Source of the DNA: a virus
IMG/VR virus record: IMGVR_UViG_3300025110_000007
Coordinates: 26,221 to 90,220 of that record
Strand: one strand, 5' to 3'
DNA: 64,000 nucleotides
Numbering within the stretch: the first letter of the stretch is position 1; each line of letters begins with the position of its first letter. The translations under genes and the position numbers were made by a program. Below are positions 21,401-26,099 of the stretch, one piece after another. The notes beneath the pieces were generated by a model that saw only the letters and a list, made by a program, of their open reading frames with translations, did not search any database and had not been told where the DNA came from.

Positions 21401-21947
21401 GCGTTTTCGATGCGATGACATCTCCGTTGATGTGGAGCGAAAGTATTGTGCGGTCAAAAGTCAGTGTCACTTGAAGCAGTTCCCGGTGCCCGAGGTTAAG
21501 CCCGGTCAGGTCATTCTTGCTGTCGTCCTGTGCGTTGAATGTATCGTGTACATCGAGGCCAGCACGAGGGAAGGTGACACCATCCCAGTAAGCAACATCG
21601 CCATCCAAACCAGAAACGGCTTGTGCACTGCTCAATGTGAATGTGTTTTCAGCATCGTTGGCTATGTTGCGCAACTTGACTTGAGCGTGTGCAGGTCCGG
21701 GGCTCGATGGGCTCCCTACGATGATGCGACAGACATTTTCCTGTTCCCACACTATGCCCCCAGAGTCTGGAATAATCCAAGCCTCGATAGTAAAGGCAGA
21801 CAACGCAGATGGTGTTTTTTGATGCGTCAAGTCACTACCTGTGTGTAGTTCTCCAAAGTTGTTCTTGAATGTCATCTGAGGAACAATGACACCATCGGTA
21901 ATACCATTGAAGAAAAGGGCGTGACTTGGTTCGATTGATACAGTCAT
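6447..21947 (-). CDS. Giant virion protein, 5166 aa, with N-terminal LamG-like domain; probable tail fibre/adhesin
   Basis: One uninterrupted frame of 15.5 kb. The first ~230 residues look like a LamG/concanavalin-type jelly roll: FTIEAWI, then TILSLHINGDVIASKTL, then LSIGGTGGEYRGTIEAVHWSRG. This is a fold used for carbohydrate recognition. The rest is rich in Gly, Ser, Thr, Asn, His and aromatics, low in coiled coil, with many beta-prone segments and a few recurring phrases (a D-S-x-N-S-V-N-V-K type element near residues 1030 and 2560). I found no catalytic motif that I could defend. A tape-measure role is unlikely, since long helices are lacking. Position after the tube, chaperones and paired distal proteins suggests a fibre or host-surface adhesin. 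GGGGTG precedes the ATG; GTG at 21953, overlapping the upstream stop, is an alternative. Its length implies heavy translational cost, so it is almost certainly a virion part. Confidence 0.88.
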   Translation of the reverse strand: MTVSIEPSHALFFNGITDGVIVPQMTFKNNFGELHTGSDLTHQKTPSALSAFTIEAWIIPDSGGIVWEQENVCRIIVGSPSSPGPAHAQVKLRNIANDAENTFTLSSAQAVSGLDGDVAYWDGVTFPRAGLDVHDTFNAQDDSKNDLTGLNLGHRELLQVTLTFDRTILSLHINGDVIASKTLDEEHELALHPTQLSIGGTGGEYRGTIEAVHWSRGASDAGHDLSLPVKNDSTLGLWRFEEPVEPIATSITLPSLSASTGASSSISIGTTLAQTLVDEFTGQSGLTSVDLTTSPQSNGSYSVKRFTSGSSTTVSVPHVPFNLLINPLGYNQSTGIPNREAPERVRITAVDASAGTMTVESIHLDYASNASTGRRGLLMAHGAGIGAIVTGDCLVDGGTGEPYQIAGTGTQFSHRQGQVLIDESDFENHGLLFALTMATTDNGYSKFSATTRMADNFLIGHTGRHTLNHIPGHPFMGTMPTPKAAYVEQSVDAVAQVMEASFAAQYADLSDSVPPGSPVVFNDLFGPYDVSGLTFSSVPTQAVENGMAGIDDTQRALLAIGGDGFDAEPFALRNMGDTSPTGDAHTRHMTPSTESRVAILNVPSLSTYDYAPFVQVHYNAIDFAGTGMKHAATGRLTHNYSSNVIKFQSTEAFGKTGTTIRADYISIAGEVAGASSITATLDHSAKTLTFSSAPTSAFQTAAVTGAIVNVSLRGSVLLVEKTIPSGNTQLASGVKMVDLIHSDISAGTAVLYAPGGVLEFESDSSFYIEDGGLVGDDSEGTIAETQLDVSLTPDNYLPLHSSDSVQKAPQVIASALYDNTVHKSFFHKLLISASDNEQITPNLEASGNFQAEFKKDMRPRTGVLVNNGGGYSASATSITVDGVDATTKFGVGLNVYTQKGLLLGAITSISSTAIGISAGIAGTVADNEELFHQPLMQAVSSTNQSTAVNEVFDIIGHRTKSGRTRVVVQPSDRRRFSQLTKMLTNKDDSEPNTVIVQYVVGRGKVIDFDSNGESDTVLRAHGLVADALSNSVNVKGDGAPDSHIVKEIMPGSPVVTMTMGGVGQGAVNTKPTWDPSPTARVGWSTRRDCTTKVSALGSTTITVVPLNNNATDLASWGTYCFPKIGKIFLQKPGIEGADNQLFASAEYASKTGSVFTFASGSTHLGSGKFILFDGTEAASFADWKTGTAIAIGGYLQVDDKFNAESIAPDGTTVNDRLFQTLDTVQHDYQLGTQYASTRAMIEFPLFEDFFFDDPDAGVFPGPDNSMKLHLDATYTAPTWAPNPVGRRPKSVAPEDPQVNSAFSLPVSQKKHKRGTTISAEYDSANRRIYVKDASLFPIPSAAPVVIGGIGGALRFRSAFTKNGEWVIYSAIDTTNNYLTVAGNAAADDAWAFSSNFLRDYQVGSRISPAQGIQNMNYASIADNPTLSSAGFEQRSEFYYDRANVMTQGGNIDYGLKQYVSAVEFRSGPTTNPHLPHVQNKRARGIVEAFSSPNLTLESSETWPATTSHSTHAYRVRYYDNTASAYKYAHYKTRTGNVLSLISIDSGFNPSAGTEILLVDFRATGSTVPTTLDTQLLNSKWANPFCPGGLRDGDTVWMNMQYTNPHSVEGLFCKSRGTLNEGQVWSGFLGGEGDFATTPRESIPMENFLIGNSCLETSRNFVQHINKTIELNYEALGLSATLAPTVAYLDPYQCTEDYARVLLYDVAHDREFIAFQDLWMQVQSSPATAEVKTPVDVANGFPSQHKETASTAKSEFMEAAMAHMNSGQLNVTIATHATGYHNHVPDVIATMRRTNDAVTEYGAPEDTHLQIDSSSDEVSTLFDTPDGTRVVPAFLSMKGIRSSTLDLSGHEESRLQHLPHWNQMDFVRRLTLDFGEIGVRQGITDIEAAAREVVRRINQAGAKTGRTHARRPADQFLGEADRFDFGKGHSATSTNPRKDPTAPHQKADFAATGSTHDPAPFWNSDTAFGSHDRGTHMGYMRAHLGRVVNSAEGKKGYSIVVHSTVPGASGRNFCAWMDNSNGQAPYRPEYLIGHGGRFRNYWCQPDEMDGENMHPAPMPINKFGRPFAPITTLREYIPMEEVDADYQNTLDFGPEVHGSGAINAHSTDEHATGRSSNTILNSSFEPKSDGKVLVEGLRVGTQAKARINFGGLTQAGIPGWAPDAGKWGMGRDGVSTRYDYIYGDKDLAAGTKQHGLVNQSGGGYIPDDDIRPDKMGTGQLYGIRMVDHRGDSHTIRMAYKQYGEALGNSLTRLPPTLDNEVIIHFDDRDVGQGGFTIGKHISGKGDVCGQYTGGTKQSFRGNLWNTYNSPAVGISATFQKDGSNDNFKIILAAPYGTGSNLAHTDILGYLGLPDSGLIQLNDVAGTANNGETYYYTSRSHYAKAGASGVHYLYGVKNISSDYSSAVTRIFSPRINFTSLLTDEVIAAAVNHAINMEDPNTEDVSATSFDCTSYLAPDGKTLGEWGVAPDAIRIKAHSSKHKVTPLRHLFQSSVGKDWGIQAAASNLATGTNHLGGLTEAEILAGVRLDVGYIPATVLHITTKYRGPNANTATPVLVDSLNDSVNVKQWRDNLRGDTYIRLPGDRITPCINTVMVNIASKDTSTTPDHLVLPSNEYLYLAMTPASDDSNAWSEEVVFWRGDTDWARAVSKAGAAENKLDLLNHSADFVTNLAADDILVAHANLLKFHDCDGIRTTGSHHGEPFLYFRGGRSSVDRWVPLYFGGGFSGVTLDINDGTQNDYEEFYTHPYSSGPTGSAGMQNVGEAAGSYALIDTNAMLAMFPGTPYLNQHNGQHYPPFFNKDAMLSPDLDAGNNTNASSTGVTYTGGGKTVNCNRPSPIVLRFSHPHARYSTTSATNDATTYLVFGPGQAVPHNFQSYEPQLSDIVTTGNGYSAVPSTHPAGESFLPNLISHGGSTLYGFSANLPPTKEYQASNISGYNWILNWEPTKGMPNSRFYGQGAGKGRYYDTHFGPSSPVAYAHPFDDVFKNYAGTFIGAIANTRASNSLWHMDGGYHPGGHFLDNHIIRNVKNPSSTNRLATGSGDTRNPSVFRVSSALAKAYSNGDIGGNIFVIDATRCQNAEELAAVLAAGINTFPGIDPLKAIGGTFLPTMQHAGKQDRYGWVALDVQPDGYTAEDGAAATLQAAGTLPTTLPAYGWLRISNGTKSAFAPYVSYTGATFTLGKNGITNSTNLVDPTTKAAIAAAQVNGDNGPAVVYVWTKAGTHQYNNTTQSREHMTQVHFNGFMDAVDRTKPIGAVGWAGEAYSYLNSYNGTSIGGTKFPAGLGAWHPFLGFAPYGSAETCLASSPPIGITDTPSSLANDFCVHGLSSRHLVAVSHESELPLIAKTDRDGIIASGDWLSVKADGNILRAGTQAWSINKVHNKSRYNAPATAGPHVEANIRASTDFTAYPNVDTVAYPNARVTSTSHVSRADPCQSPTGDLFWDKSIMSTNQLHTLADTLVQECTGITSRTEYYETSAGLYKYYDTKSAARNFTEEHIVWKRMDGGNLTMPASNARGLGMIPWTVRKDGGSYKTVGEKILGNCRFSFESTNSAMFPIIQAQELSHPQLAQKHINEKENALIIPNEHLQFESMQVVDDTGQEHRLEGGSPLGTVIMDFRHVSDRDIEGLSPAIAGSGISPNMKIRLPNADEIPGNIIVRPGFDRIQAYQNETMGSGGLMHPAQAQPSITDTFKETYDGPRLWPTWENNGWEHLSQDGTDLSDDRLAFPASSSKGWESHTDNAPLNTAYEPHDRSLQFHVTRVGVTMTHRYDVDELTYSGYSGTEITVGSTPEDDTWKDNGESSGGRWFLRVYDPTTNKGVLASYTNTGTNKFTGVVYSPDFVSFVTGKTGLKVVPSYFMPAGSTRFFASRRLRDHSEYSGASPDMKTIDWTAVNGTPHTALSAPKMTPMPIPRMGHHYVTPTMALMPGHYAHPAYQRLYNLGQASRITTSSTFEEDMSAEYSGNDLLERLNPRDPLVWFSGASAPYGPSDIHGGAFTLLTETKVKFDGYGIAASKGSAGTTNSQGGHSIVLEAAGSYTLNDHFPDPMEVGAYQIIIQPNVFKQQFSGYHSNHSDAVKAPSESGTKVTELTGQQVNTVVAIAHDDGSNTNGAYTLILAEATMADVRGCEIMLNEIMLDLEPDASSQFTNLPPLANYNALGVEETTSPAFSRRTLPYHPNMFIQTTPGFTLTVPWWAQLHKDGATASAATHFRHLEWHTPDHYYQMNRATFGAVGAQITLAGYPTCYPDIYAEHYRVRSLNPNAKVTASSAGGSTVNVDNAELFPVKAYYGEVLEYTDANGERQTATYTNRTGTLAHATLGTPTQFQGVTEVTPLFFDNLTNDTIIRLSGPYDNRKADEIFTNSLVSMTTRVMPQTMNGTRDTNSLHLADAYLCMWHPNLGRPFTYYSDDNSRGFYDKNGATDTPVLKKGLNNVPEHFETIHYNDFFYAASKGPFTFGMRWIIPPGAAGTGGTGTTKSGADMDGDGNLSHQGGTIGSDKYNFAGYWPGGSRGGAGSSRLDGFLETLIGWGGKLFGVDCVSFHDNTGLEERTYAQMTTASDNARNTCFGYRFALRQPYNRPRWSPYVRGYLEVANANALLGYYHGPFIQQDNKDDGWVGGTDYPATYTGVLERLTQISALLNQDQLGRQVRYSDGRRMTRAFGCPVRTIRNSSSVRRMYAGDRAGLEIAEIAQAHRYYMVDWWGNTRGEDVRRFPVRGFGISPAWDPEDAYEDGGSGNRPEANGLFATSTDRQSGNSNTANNDVAAMAIVDWFNPTNAMRVGDRGDGRGVRWPTHFNESLLMDISETVEPTGLVLSQPTAEPTVGKGLVRPRNDVLQAGETDRGISARLDLADDDGLLKPTAMVNETTESITTDTMLAEPVGGDGVRIGLDVDTLGELNDGVSREYVVMSTEAHSLHSNRDVGQRTTLRGAMNVGNRTLGHLDMTALDWTGQPVKGIIKVSDAHSFWALGGTYVMNWKRRAGALDVTGWGEAGATSSSNPYQDSNHTSVTENINHADSEIEFLVRPAFVLDNSHVQLFRSNMAVKSGAPQAGGTFYAATAGGKYGIYTSDAASARTGTPSSPPYAPVYSVNPANSAAVSQGPKILGVDVSGYDKTDITQPVARITMSENTLEHFRSDAARKEDYSVEPRHSQTLHPKGSKGDTSFNSGDHSTE

Positions 21948-21949
21948 AC

Positions 21950-23197
21950 TCACACCCCTATGACATGGTCAGCACTCATCAGTTGTAAATCATATCGGTA
22001 GGTACCATCGGCTCCTTCCTTCTTGATGTGTAATTTGGTAGGTACAACCGACAGACCGCCTTGATTGCCGACTGCGCTTTTACCTGCAAGTGTAGCCCAT
22101 GCCTCTCCAAAATAATCTATCAGTCCGTCAACAAGATTTGAGAGCAGACCTGTTGAGCGACCATCTTCATCCTCACCGACTGTGTTTGAAACCCGCATAG
22201 GCAAGGTAGCAGGTCGAGAGTTATTACGGGAATCCTTTTCAGCAGGCGTCAATTTACCATAGGTCAAGAACAGATTACGCACAACAGGAGTGATGTCGTT
22301 CGACTGTACGAGTGAGTGGTAAGGGATTTGTATTCCCCGTAGCAGGTCAGACTCTTTACGAGAATTGGAAATTAAACCCAGTAGGTCTTGTGCCTTGTCG
22401 CCTGCACTCTTACCAAAAGAGTAGCGAGAAGGCAGACCGGATGACAAAATCGACGGGGAAAAATCATTGTTGAAATCAGGGTCAAGAGGAGTTCTTGCAT
22501 AATTTTCGTTTTGGAATTTATCTTCAATGCGTACAATTTGTTGACCGTTGGCATGCTGTGATGTCGTCACAGTGAACGCATCTGCGACACGCTTTGCACC
22601 CGGAACACCAAAGTGTCCATTTGCTGTGATATTGGTTGTCAGTTCAAGTGCGTCTTTAATGATGAGGGCCAGTGTTGAGGCAGGGTTGCCATTTGTAGCA
22701 CCTGCCTCCACATTCCCAATGGGTACATCAATGTGCACATCACCCAGTTCAGCCCACTGCTTTGTTCCAACAACAGTAGGTACAGCCGAACCTCCGGCCC
22801 TGTTTGAAACAGTTGAGTTGAAATCAAGAACAATGAAGGTGAAATTACCACGAGGTGAATTATTTCGCCAATACATAGGCAGGAATCGAATTGATTTACC
22901 CGCCAAGAGATTGGTTGCTGGGCCAGCCTCTATGGTCGATGCAACCCAATTGCTGGTTATAATTTCTCTATACGCAAGACGAGGCGACTGTACAACTCCA
23001 GCATCATCATCGTCTTCCAAAAGACCAGAGATGTTCATTGTGACTTGCGGCAAGTTTGTGTCAACACCTACTCGCTGTGATGAAATCGGTAGTGGGAAAA
23101 CAGTGACTCCACGAGAAACGGCGACCGCTATGTCTGTCGCACTCGTATTGATTGTGAAGTTATTCCCCTCACCAAAAACAAATCGAACAGGAATCAT
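21950..23197 (-). CDS. Distal tail protein, paralogue B (415 aa)
   Basis: A 415-residue structural protein paralogous to the next gene upstream. Shared landmarks in the same order: a beta-rich N-terminus, KSAGDKAQDLLGLISNSR versus KSAGDKVQDIFGIVGNSQ, then GIQIPYHSLV versus GVQIPYDSTV, then a segment with R/N-F-F/L-L-T. The stop overlaps the giant gene's alternative start. GAGGTGAT three bases before the ATG is one of the best ribosome sites in the window. Position after the candidate tape measure suggests a distal tail or baseplate ring role; no named family was recognised. Confidence 0.85.
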   Translation of the reverse strand: MIPVRFVFGEGNNFTINTSATDIAVAVSRGVTVFPLPISSQRVGVDTNLPQVTMNISGLLEDDDDAGVVQSPRLAYREIITSNWVASTIEAGPATNLLAGKSIRFLPMYWRNNSPRGNFTFIVLDFNSTVSNRAGGSAVPTVVGTKQWAELGDVHIDVPIGNVEAGATNGNPASTLALIIKDALELTTNITANGHFGVPGAKRVADAFTVTTSQHANGQQIVRIEDKFQNENYARTPLDPDFNNDFSPSILSSGLPSRYSFGKSAGDKAQDLLGLISNSRKESDLLRGIQIPYHSLVQSNDITPVVRNLFLTYGKLTPAEKDSRNNSRPATLPMRVSNTVGEDEDGRSTGLLSNLVDGLIDYFGEAWATLAGKSAVGNQGGLSVVPTKLHIKKEGADGTYRYDLQLMSADHVIGV

Positions 23198-23206
23198 AGC
23201 ATCACC

Positions 23207-24865
23207 TCATAGAATAGCGTCGACCGCTAACATTTTCATGGTAAAATCGTACACATTGGATTGGCCGCTGTGCTCAAATTCAAAGTCTGTGACGATGGCC
23301 TTAATACCGCTTTTTCTATAATCTGAGAAAAACGGTTGGAATTTGGCATGGGCTGGTGTGGTGTTAATGACTGACATCTTTTGATTTGTTGAAACCTTGC
23401 CAGTGGTCAAGAAAAAATTGCGTTGGGCGAATGTTTCAGAAGAACTCTTACTGACAGTCGAATCATACGGTATCTGAACGCCGTAAATGTAGTCGCCTGC
23501 ATTGTCCTGTGTGTAGCCTCTTAGCCCACTTAAATTCTGTATGAGTGTACCAACGGCTCCTTGCAATGCGTTTGGGTTGGCGTAGTTAGAGGCAAAGTTC
23601 TGGCTATTGCCTACGATGCCAAATATGTCTTGCACCTTGTCACCAGCAGATTTGACTTTGTTTCCAGCCCTGCCCCCGGTGAAACCTGTAAATTCATACT
23701 GAACTTGAGAAGGTAAAGTCGTATTCACAGCACCGCTGATTGCGCCAAGTTCTATGTCGGTCAACTGTGTGACAGTGACTAATGTTTGTTGAGTTCCCTT
23801 TCCTGTGGAAATGACGGTGGAAAAAACACTCGACAACTCCGTGGAATCACCACTGTTGAATCCACGAGAAGATACACCACCGACAGGGTCGGGCGTGACG
23901 CTGGTCAGAGCCTTACTTACAATGTAAGCCAAAATCTCAGATGGGCTCGTTGCCGTGCCGACATCCCGTGAAGCACCGTTAGTGTGAGTAGGTTGTGTTT
24001 GGTCGAGCATGTGGCGAATAGGAATCCCAATCACAGGGCCAGTCGAATAACCATCACTGTACGACAGGGGGGTATTGTGAAGTTCAACCACATCATGCTG
24101 TGCAGGAGTCGTGGAGACAGAATACAGAGTGATTGAATCTGATGTGACTGCCTTGACCTGACCGTAGGTGCCTTCGTTGAACTTACCTACGACTGGTGCA
24201 TAATTTTGTTCAGCAGTCAGTTCAATCCACTCTCTTGGGTCTGCTCCGCTTACAGTGATTGTTTTGGTCGAAGCATTGAACGATGCCACGACCATATTGG
24301 TTTCTCGCTTACGGTTAGCATAGGCATGCGGCTCTTTGACGGAGCCTCCTCGCTTAGCATCGAATATGAATTTGACATCCCTGCGTCCGTACGGCTCATC
24401 GGTCTTGTGCCAGTAAGCCACCGGCATTGTGAAATGTTTGTCATGAAGCGAGGCCAGAAACCGAGCGTTAGCGTTGGTTGGTGATGTTGGGGGTAAGGTA
24501 GGAAGTATTGAACCTCCTGCGTTCTGAAATTGGGAGAAGGCAAAGTTAGGACTGCTTGTATCTCCTTGAAAAATAGGGCCTCCGGGTGTACCGCCGGGGG
24601 GATTATTGAAAGGGGTTTCTGCACCAAAATCAAACTTAGCCGTGGAAAATTCAGCCTTTTCTTGGCCCCTGTCGTCGATGAAGGTGCCGCTCATCTCGAT
24701 AAGAACATGTGACATGTTGAGGTCAATGCTCCCTTTCAAACCGTCAGTAAAGGGTGTAGGCCATACAGAAGACTGCTTGTCGACAACTATCTCGACTGTG
24801 TGCGCTGTCAAGTCGATGGTTTCACCATCTTCTCGGACCAGTCGGATTGGGAGTCGGTCTGCCAT
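23207..24865 (-). CDS. Distal tail protein, paralogue A (552 aa)
   Basis: A 552-residue relative of the neighbouring 415-residue protein, with the same KSAGDKVQD...NSQ and GVQIPYDSTV landmarks and extra sequence in the first half. The N-terminus (LPIRLVREDGETIDLTAHTV) reads like a beta-sandwich tail protein. GAGGAA precedes the ATG at 24865, and the upstream stop ends one base before it. The pair probably arose by tandem duplication and may build adjacent rings or a hetero-oligomer at the tail tip; this is inferred from order and similarity. Confidence 0.85.
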   Translation of the reverse strand: MADRLPIRLVREDGETIDLTAHTVEIVVDKQSSVWPTPFTDGLKGSIDLNMSHVLIEMSGTFIDDRGQEKAEFSTAKFDFGAETPFNNPPGGTPGGPIFQGDTSSPNFAFSQFQNAGGSILPTLPPTSPTNANARFLASLHDKHFTMPVAYWHKTDEPYGRRDVKFIFDAKRGGSVKEPHAYANRKRETNMVVASFNASTKTITVSGADPREWIELTAEQNYAPVVGKFNEGTYGQVKAVTSDSITLYSVSTTPAQHDVVELHNTPLSYSDGYSTGPVIGIPIRHMLDQTQPTHTNGASRDVGTATSPSEILAYIVSKALTSVTPDPVGGVSSRGFNSGDSTELSSVFSTVISTGKGTQQTLVTVTQLTDIELGAISGAVNTTLPSQVQYEFTGFTGGRAGNKVKSAGDKVQDIFGIVGNSQNFASNYANPNALQGAVGTLIQNLSGLRGYTQDNAGDYIYGVQIPYDSTVSKSSSETFAQRNFFLTTGKVSTNQKMSVINTTPAHAKFQPFFSDYRKSGIKAIVTDFEFEHSGQSNVYDFTMKMLAVDAIL

Positions 24866-24866
24866 T

Positions 24867-25331
24867 TCAAATTCCTCTGTTCATACCGCTGTTTTGCCTT
24901 GAGCCACCCATCTTTGTGCGCAACTCCTTGGACACCATGGCGCTGAGTTCCTTGGCTAATTTTTGCTTATCAGAGCGGTCGGTGACTCCACTCACATCAA
25001 TCTTGAGTGTACTGATGTTGACATTGTGGTTTGTGTCAGTAGGCGTGGCTGGTCGTGTTGGAGCAACAGGGTCAGGCTGTTGACTTGGTCGCATGGCTTC
25101 CATACGACTTTCTTCCAACGCACTCTGAACATTGCGCATTGGCTCTATATTCTGCATCTGGCGCAGGGATTCACGAAGGTCACGGGTGCGTGTATGTGAC
25201 ACATTCATGACCTTGTTGAATTCTCGGATTTGCTTTCTAAGCCCTTCCATATTTTTGTGAGCCGCCTCGGAATACTCTGAGAACTTCTTGACCGAGTCAA
25301 CAGTCCGAGGGTCAATGTTTTCGTCCACCAT
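24867..25331 (-). CDS. Short coiled-coil protein, candidate mini tape measure
   Basis: A 154-residue protein. Residues ~10-75 are a likely coiled coil (SEYSEAAHKNMEGLRKQIRE, RTRDLRESLRQMQN), then a Pro/Thr-rich linker, then NVNISTLKIDVSGVTDRSDK and KELSAMVSKELRTKMGG. The final block resembles the C-terminal end of tape-measure proteins. It sits exactly where a tape measure is expected, after two likely tail-assembly chaperones and before distal tail proteins, but is several times shorter than usual. At ~1.5 Å per residue it would specify a tail of only about 20 nm. GGAGTGAT precedes the ATG. A tail-completion role is the alternative. Confidence 0.82.
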   Translation of the reverse strand: MVDENIDPRTVDSVKKFSEYSEAAHKNMEGLRKQIREFNKVMNVSHTRTRDLRESLRQMQNIEPMRNVQSALEESRMEAMRPSQQPDPVAPTRPATPTDTNHNVNISTLKIDVSGVTDRSDKQKLAKELSAMVSKELRTKMGGSRQNSGMNRGI

Positions 25332-25337
25332 GCTTCA

Positions 25338-25604
25338 TCACTCCAAGGGTGGGATATAATCGTACCCCAAGTACACAGAGTCGGTTTGAGTTGCCTTCTC
25401 CTTTTTGCGCATAGCCACAGCCCAAGCAATCAGTTGCCGAGCATCATCCGGTGTCAATTCTCTCACTTCATTCAGCCCCATGTTGTAGTGTGTCATCATC
25501 AGATATTCGTTCCCTTCTCTTTGTAAGCGAAGCCACTCGTCCGTCTGCTTTCCAGCGACGAACTCATTTATGCTGGCGACTTCGCCTCCCGAAAACTCAG
25601 CCAT
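25338..25604 (-). CDS. Second tail-assembly chaperone-like protein
   Basis: An 88-residue, mainly helical protein (DEWLRLQREGNEYLMMTHYN, then DDARQLIAWAVAMRKKEKA). Its start region overlaps the end of the previous gene by 37 nt, the largest overlap in the operon, in the -1 frame relative to it, which is the layout of gpG/gpGT-type tail chaperone pairs made by ribosomal frameshifting. The overlap has no canonical slippery heptamer; the nearest candidate is a short T run (GAGTTTTC). It also has its own ATG preceded by AGGTCAT, so independent translation is possible. Position between the tube and the short coiled-coil protein supports the chaperone call. Confidence 0.78.
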   Translation of the reverse strand: MAEFSGGEVASINEFVAGKQTDEWLRLQREGNEYLMMTHYNMGLNEVRELTPDDARQLIAWAVAMRKKEKATQTDSVYLGYDYIPPLE

Positions 25605-25834
25605 TCTATGACCTGAACTGGGTCAGGTACAAATGATTGCAATTCGATACCTTCCTCAACACTGAGTTGGCTCAGGGCTATGGGTTCACTAAATTGAAGC
25701 CACTTGCCAAAGGCAACCATCCAGTATTCTGCTAAGTCGATGTCATCCCGTGCAAACAATGGGGCTAATCCTTGAACATCAAAAAAGGTCGGCGTAGCGA
25801 CCGTGACTTCAACTGACTTGCCCTGTATTTCCAT
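25568..25834 (-). CDS. First tail-assembly chaperone-like protein
   Basis: An 88-residue protein from ATG 25834 (MEIQGKSVEVTVATPTFFDV...) that fits the size and position of gpG-type tail-assembly chaperones, which keep the tape measure soluble and recruit tube subunits. I chose the ATG one base after the upstream stop, with GGTGA ahead. Longer starts (GTG 25873, ATG 25864) would overlap the previous gene by up to 38 nt but have a GTGAGT site, so the start is uncertain. The family call rests on size, fold style and gene order only. Confidence 0.78.
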   Translation of the reverse strand: MEIQGKSVEVTVATPTFFDVQGLAPLFARDDIDLAEYWMVAFGKWLQFSEPIALSQLSVEEGIELQSFVPDPVQVIEWLSFREAKSPA

Positions 25835-25835
25835 A

Positions 25836-26090
25836 TTATGTTTCTTCACCGGTTTGGGTGTCATCGTACTCACTCACTGTGTCGTTTGAGGTAGCCTCTT
25901 CTGAGGGGACCTCCGAAGCATCACCCTCTGGCTCCGAAGAGGCAGAGATGTGTTCTCCAAATGGGTTGTCTGAGGCTTTGCCAGCCTCTGGGTCGAATGT
26001 ATCTTTGAGAGGGGCCTTTTTCTTAGATGTTTTTGCCTTAACCACAACATCGCCTCGGGGGTGAAGTTGGGAAGGGGTCTTCATTGGCAT
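25836..26090 (-). CDS. Small acidic, low-complexity protein in the tail module
   Basis: An 84-residue protein: a basic N-terminal third (VVVKAKTSKKKAPLK) followed by a disordered acidic tail rich in Glu, Ser, Asp and Thr. No family was recognised. It lies between the tail tube gene and the chaperone-like genes, so it may be a tail assembly factor or tube-associated peptide. GAGGCGAG precedes the ATG. Confidence 0.72.
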   Translation of the reverse strand: MPMKTPSQLHPRGDVVVKAKTSKKKAPLKDTFDPEAGKASDNPFGEHISASSEPEGDASEVPSEEATSNDTVSEYDDTQTGEET

Positions 26091-26099
26091 AGGCTCGCC

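Noticed and set aside
6447-21947. Giant protein as tape measure
   Set aside because: Its length would imply an implausible tail, and it lacks the long helical or coiled-coil character; it is beta-, Gly- and aromatic-rich with a lectin-like start.
22548-23321. Plus-strand 257-codon open frame
   Set aside because: Antisense to the paralogous tail proteins, crossing a gene boundary; no start signal.
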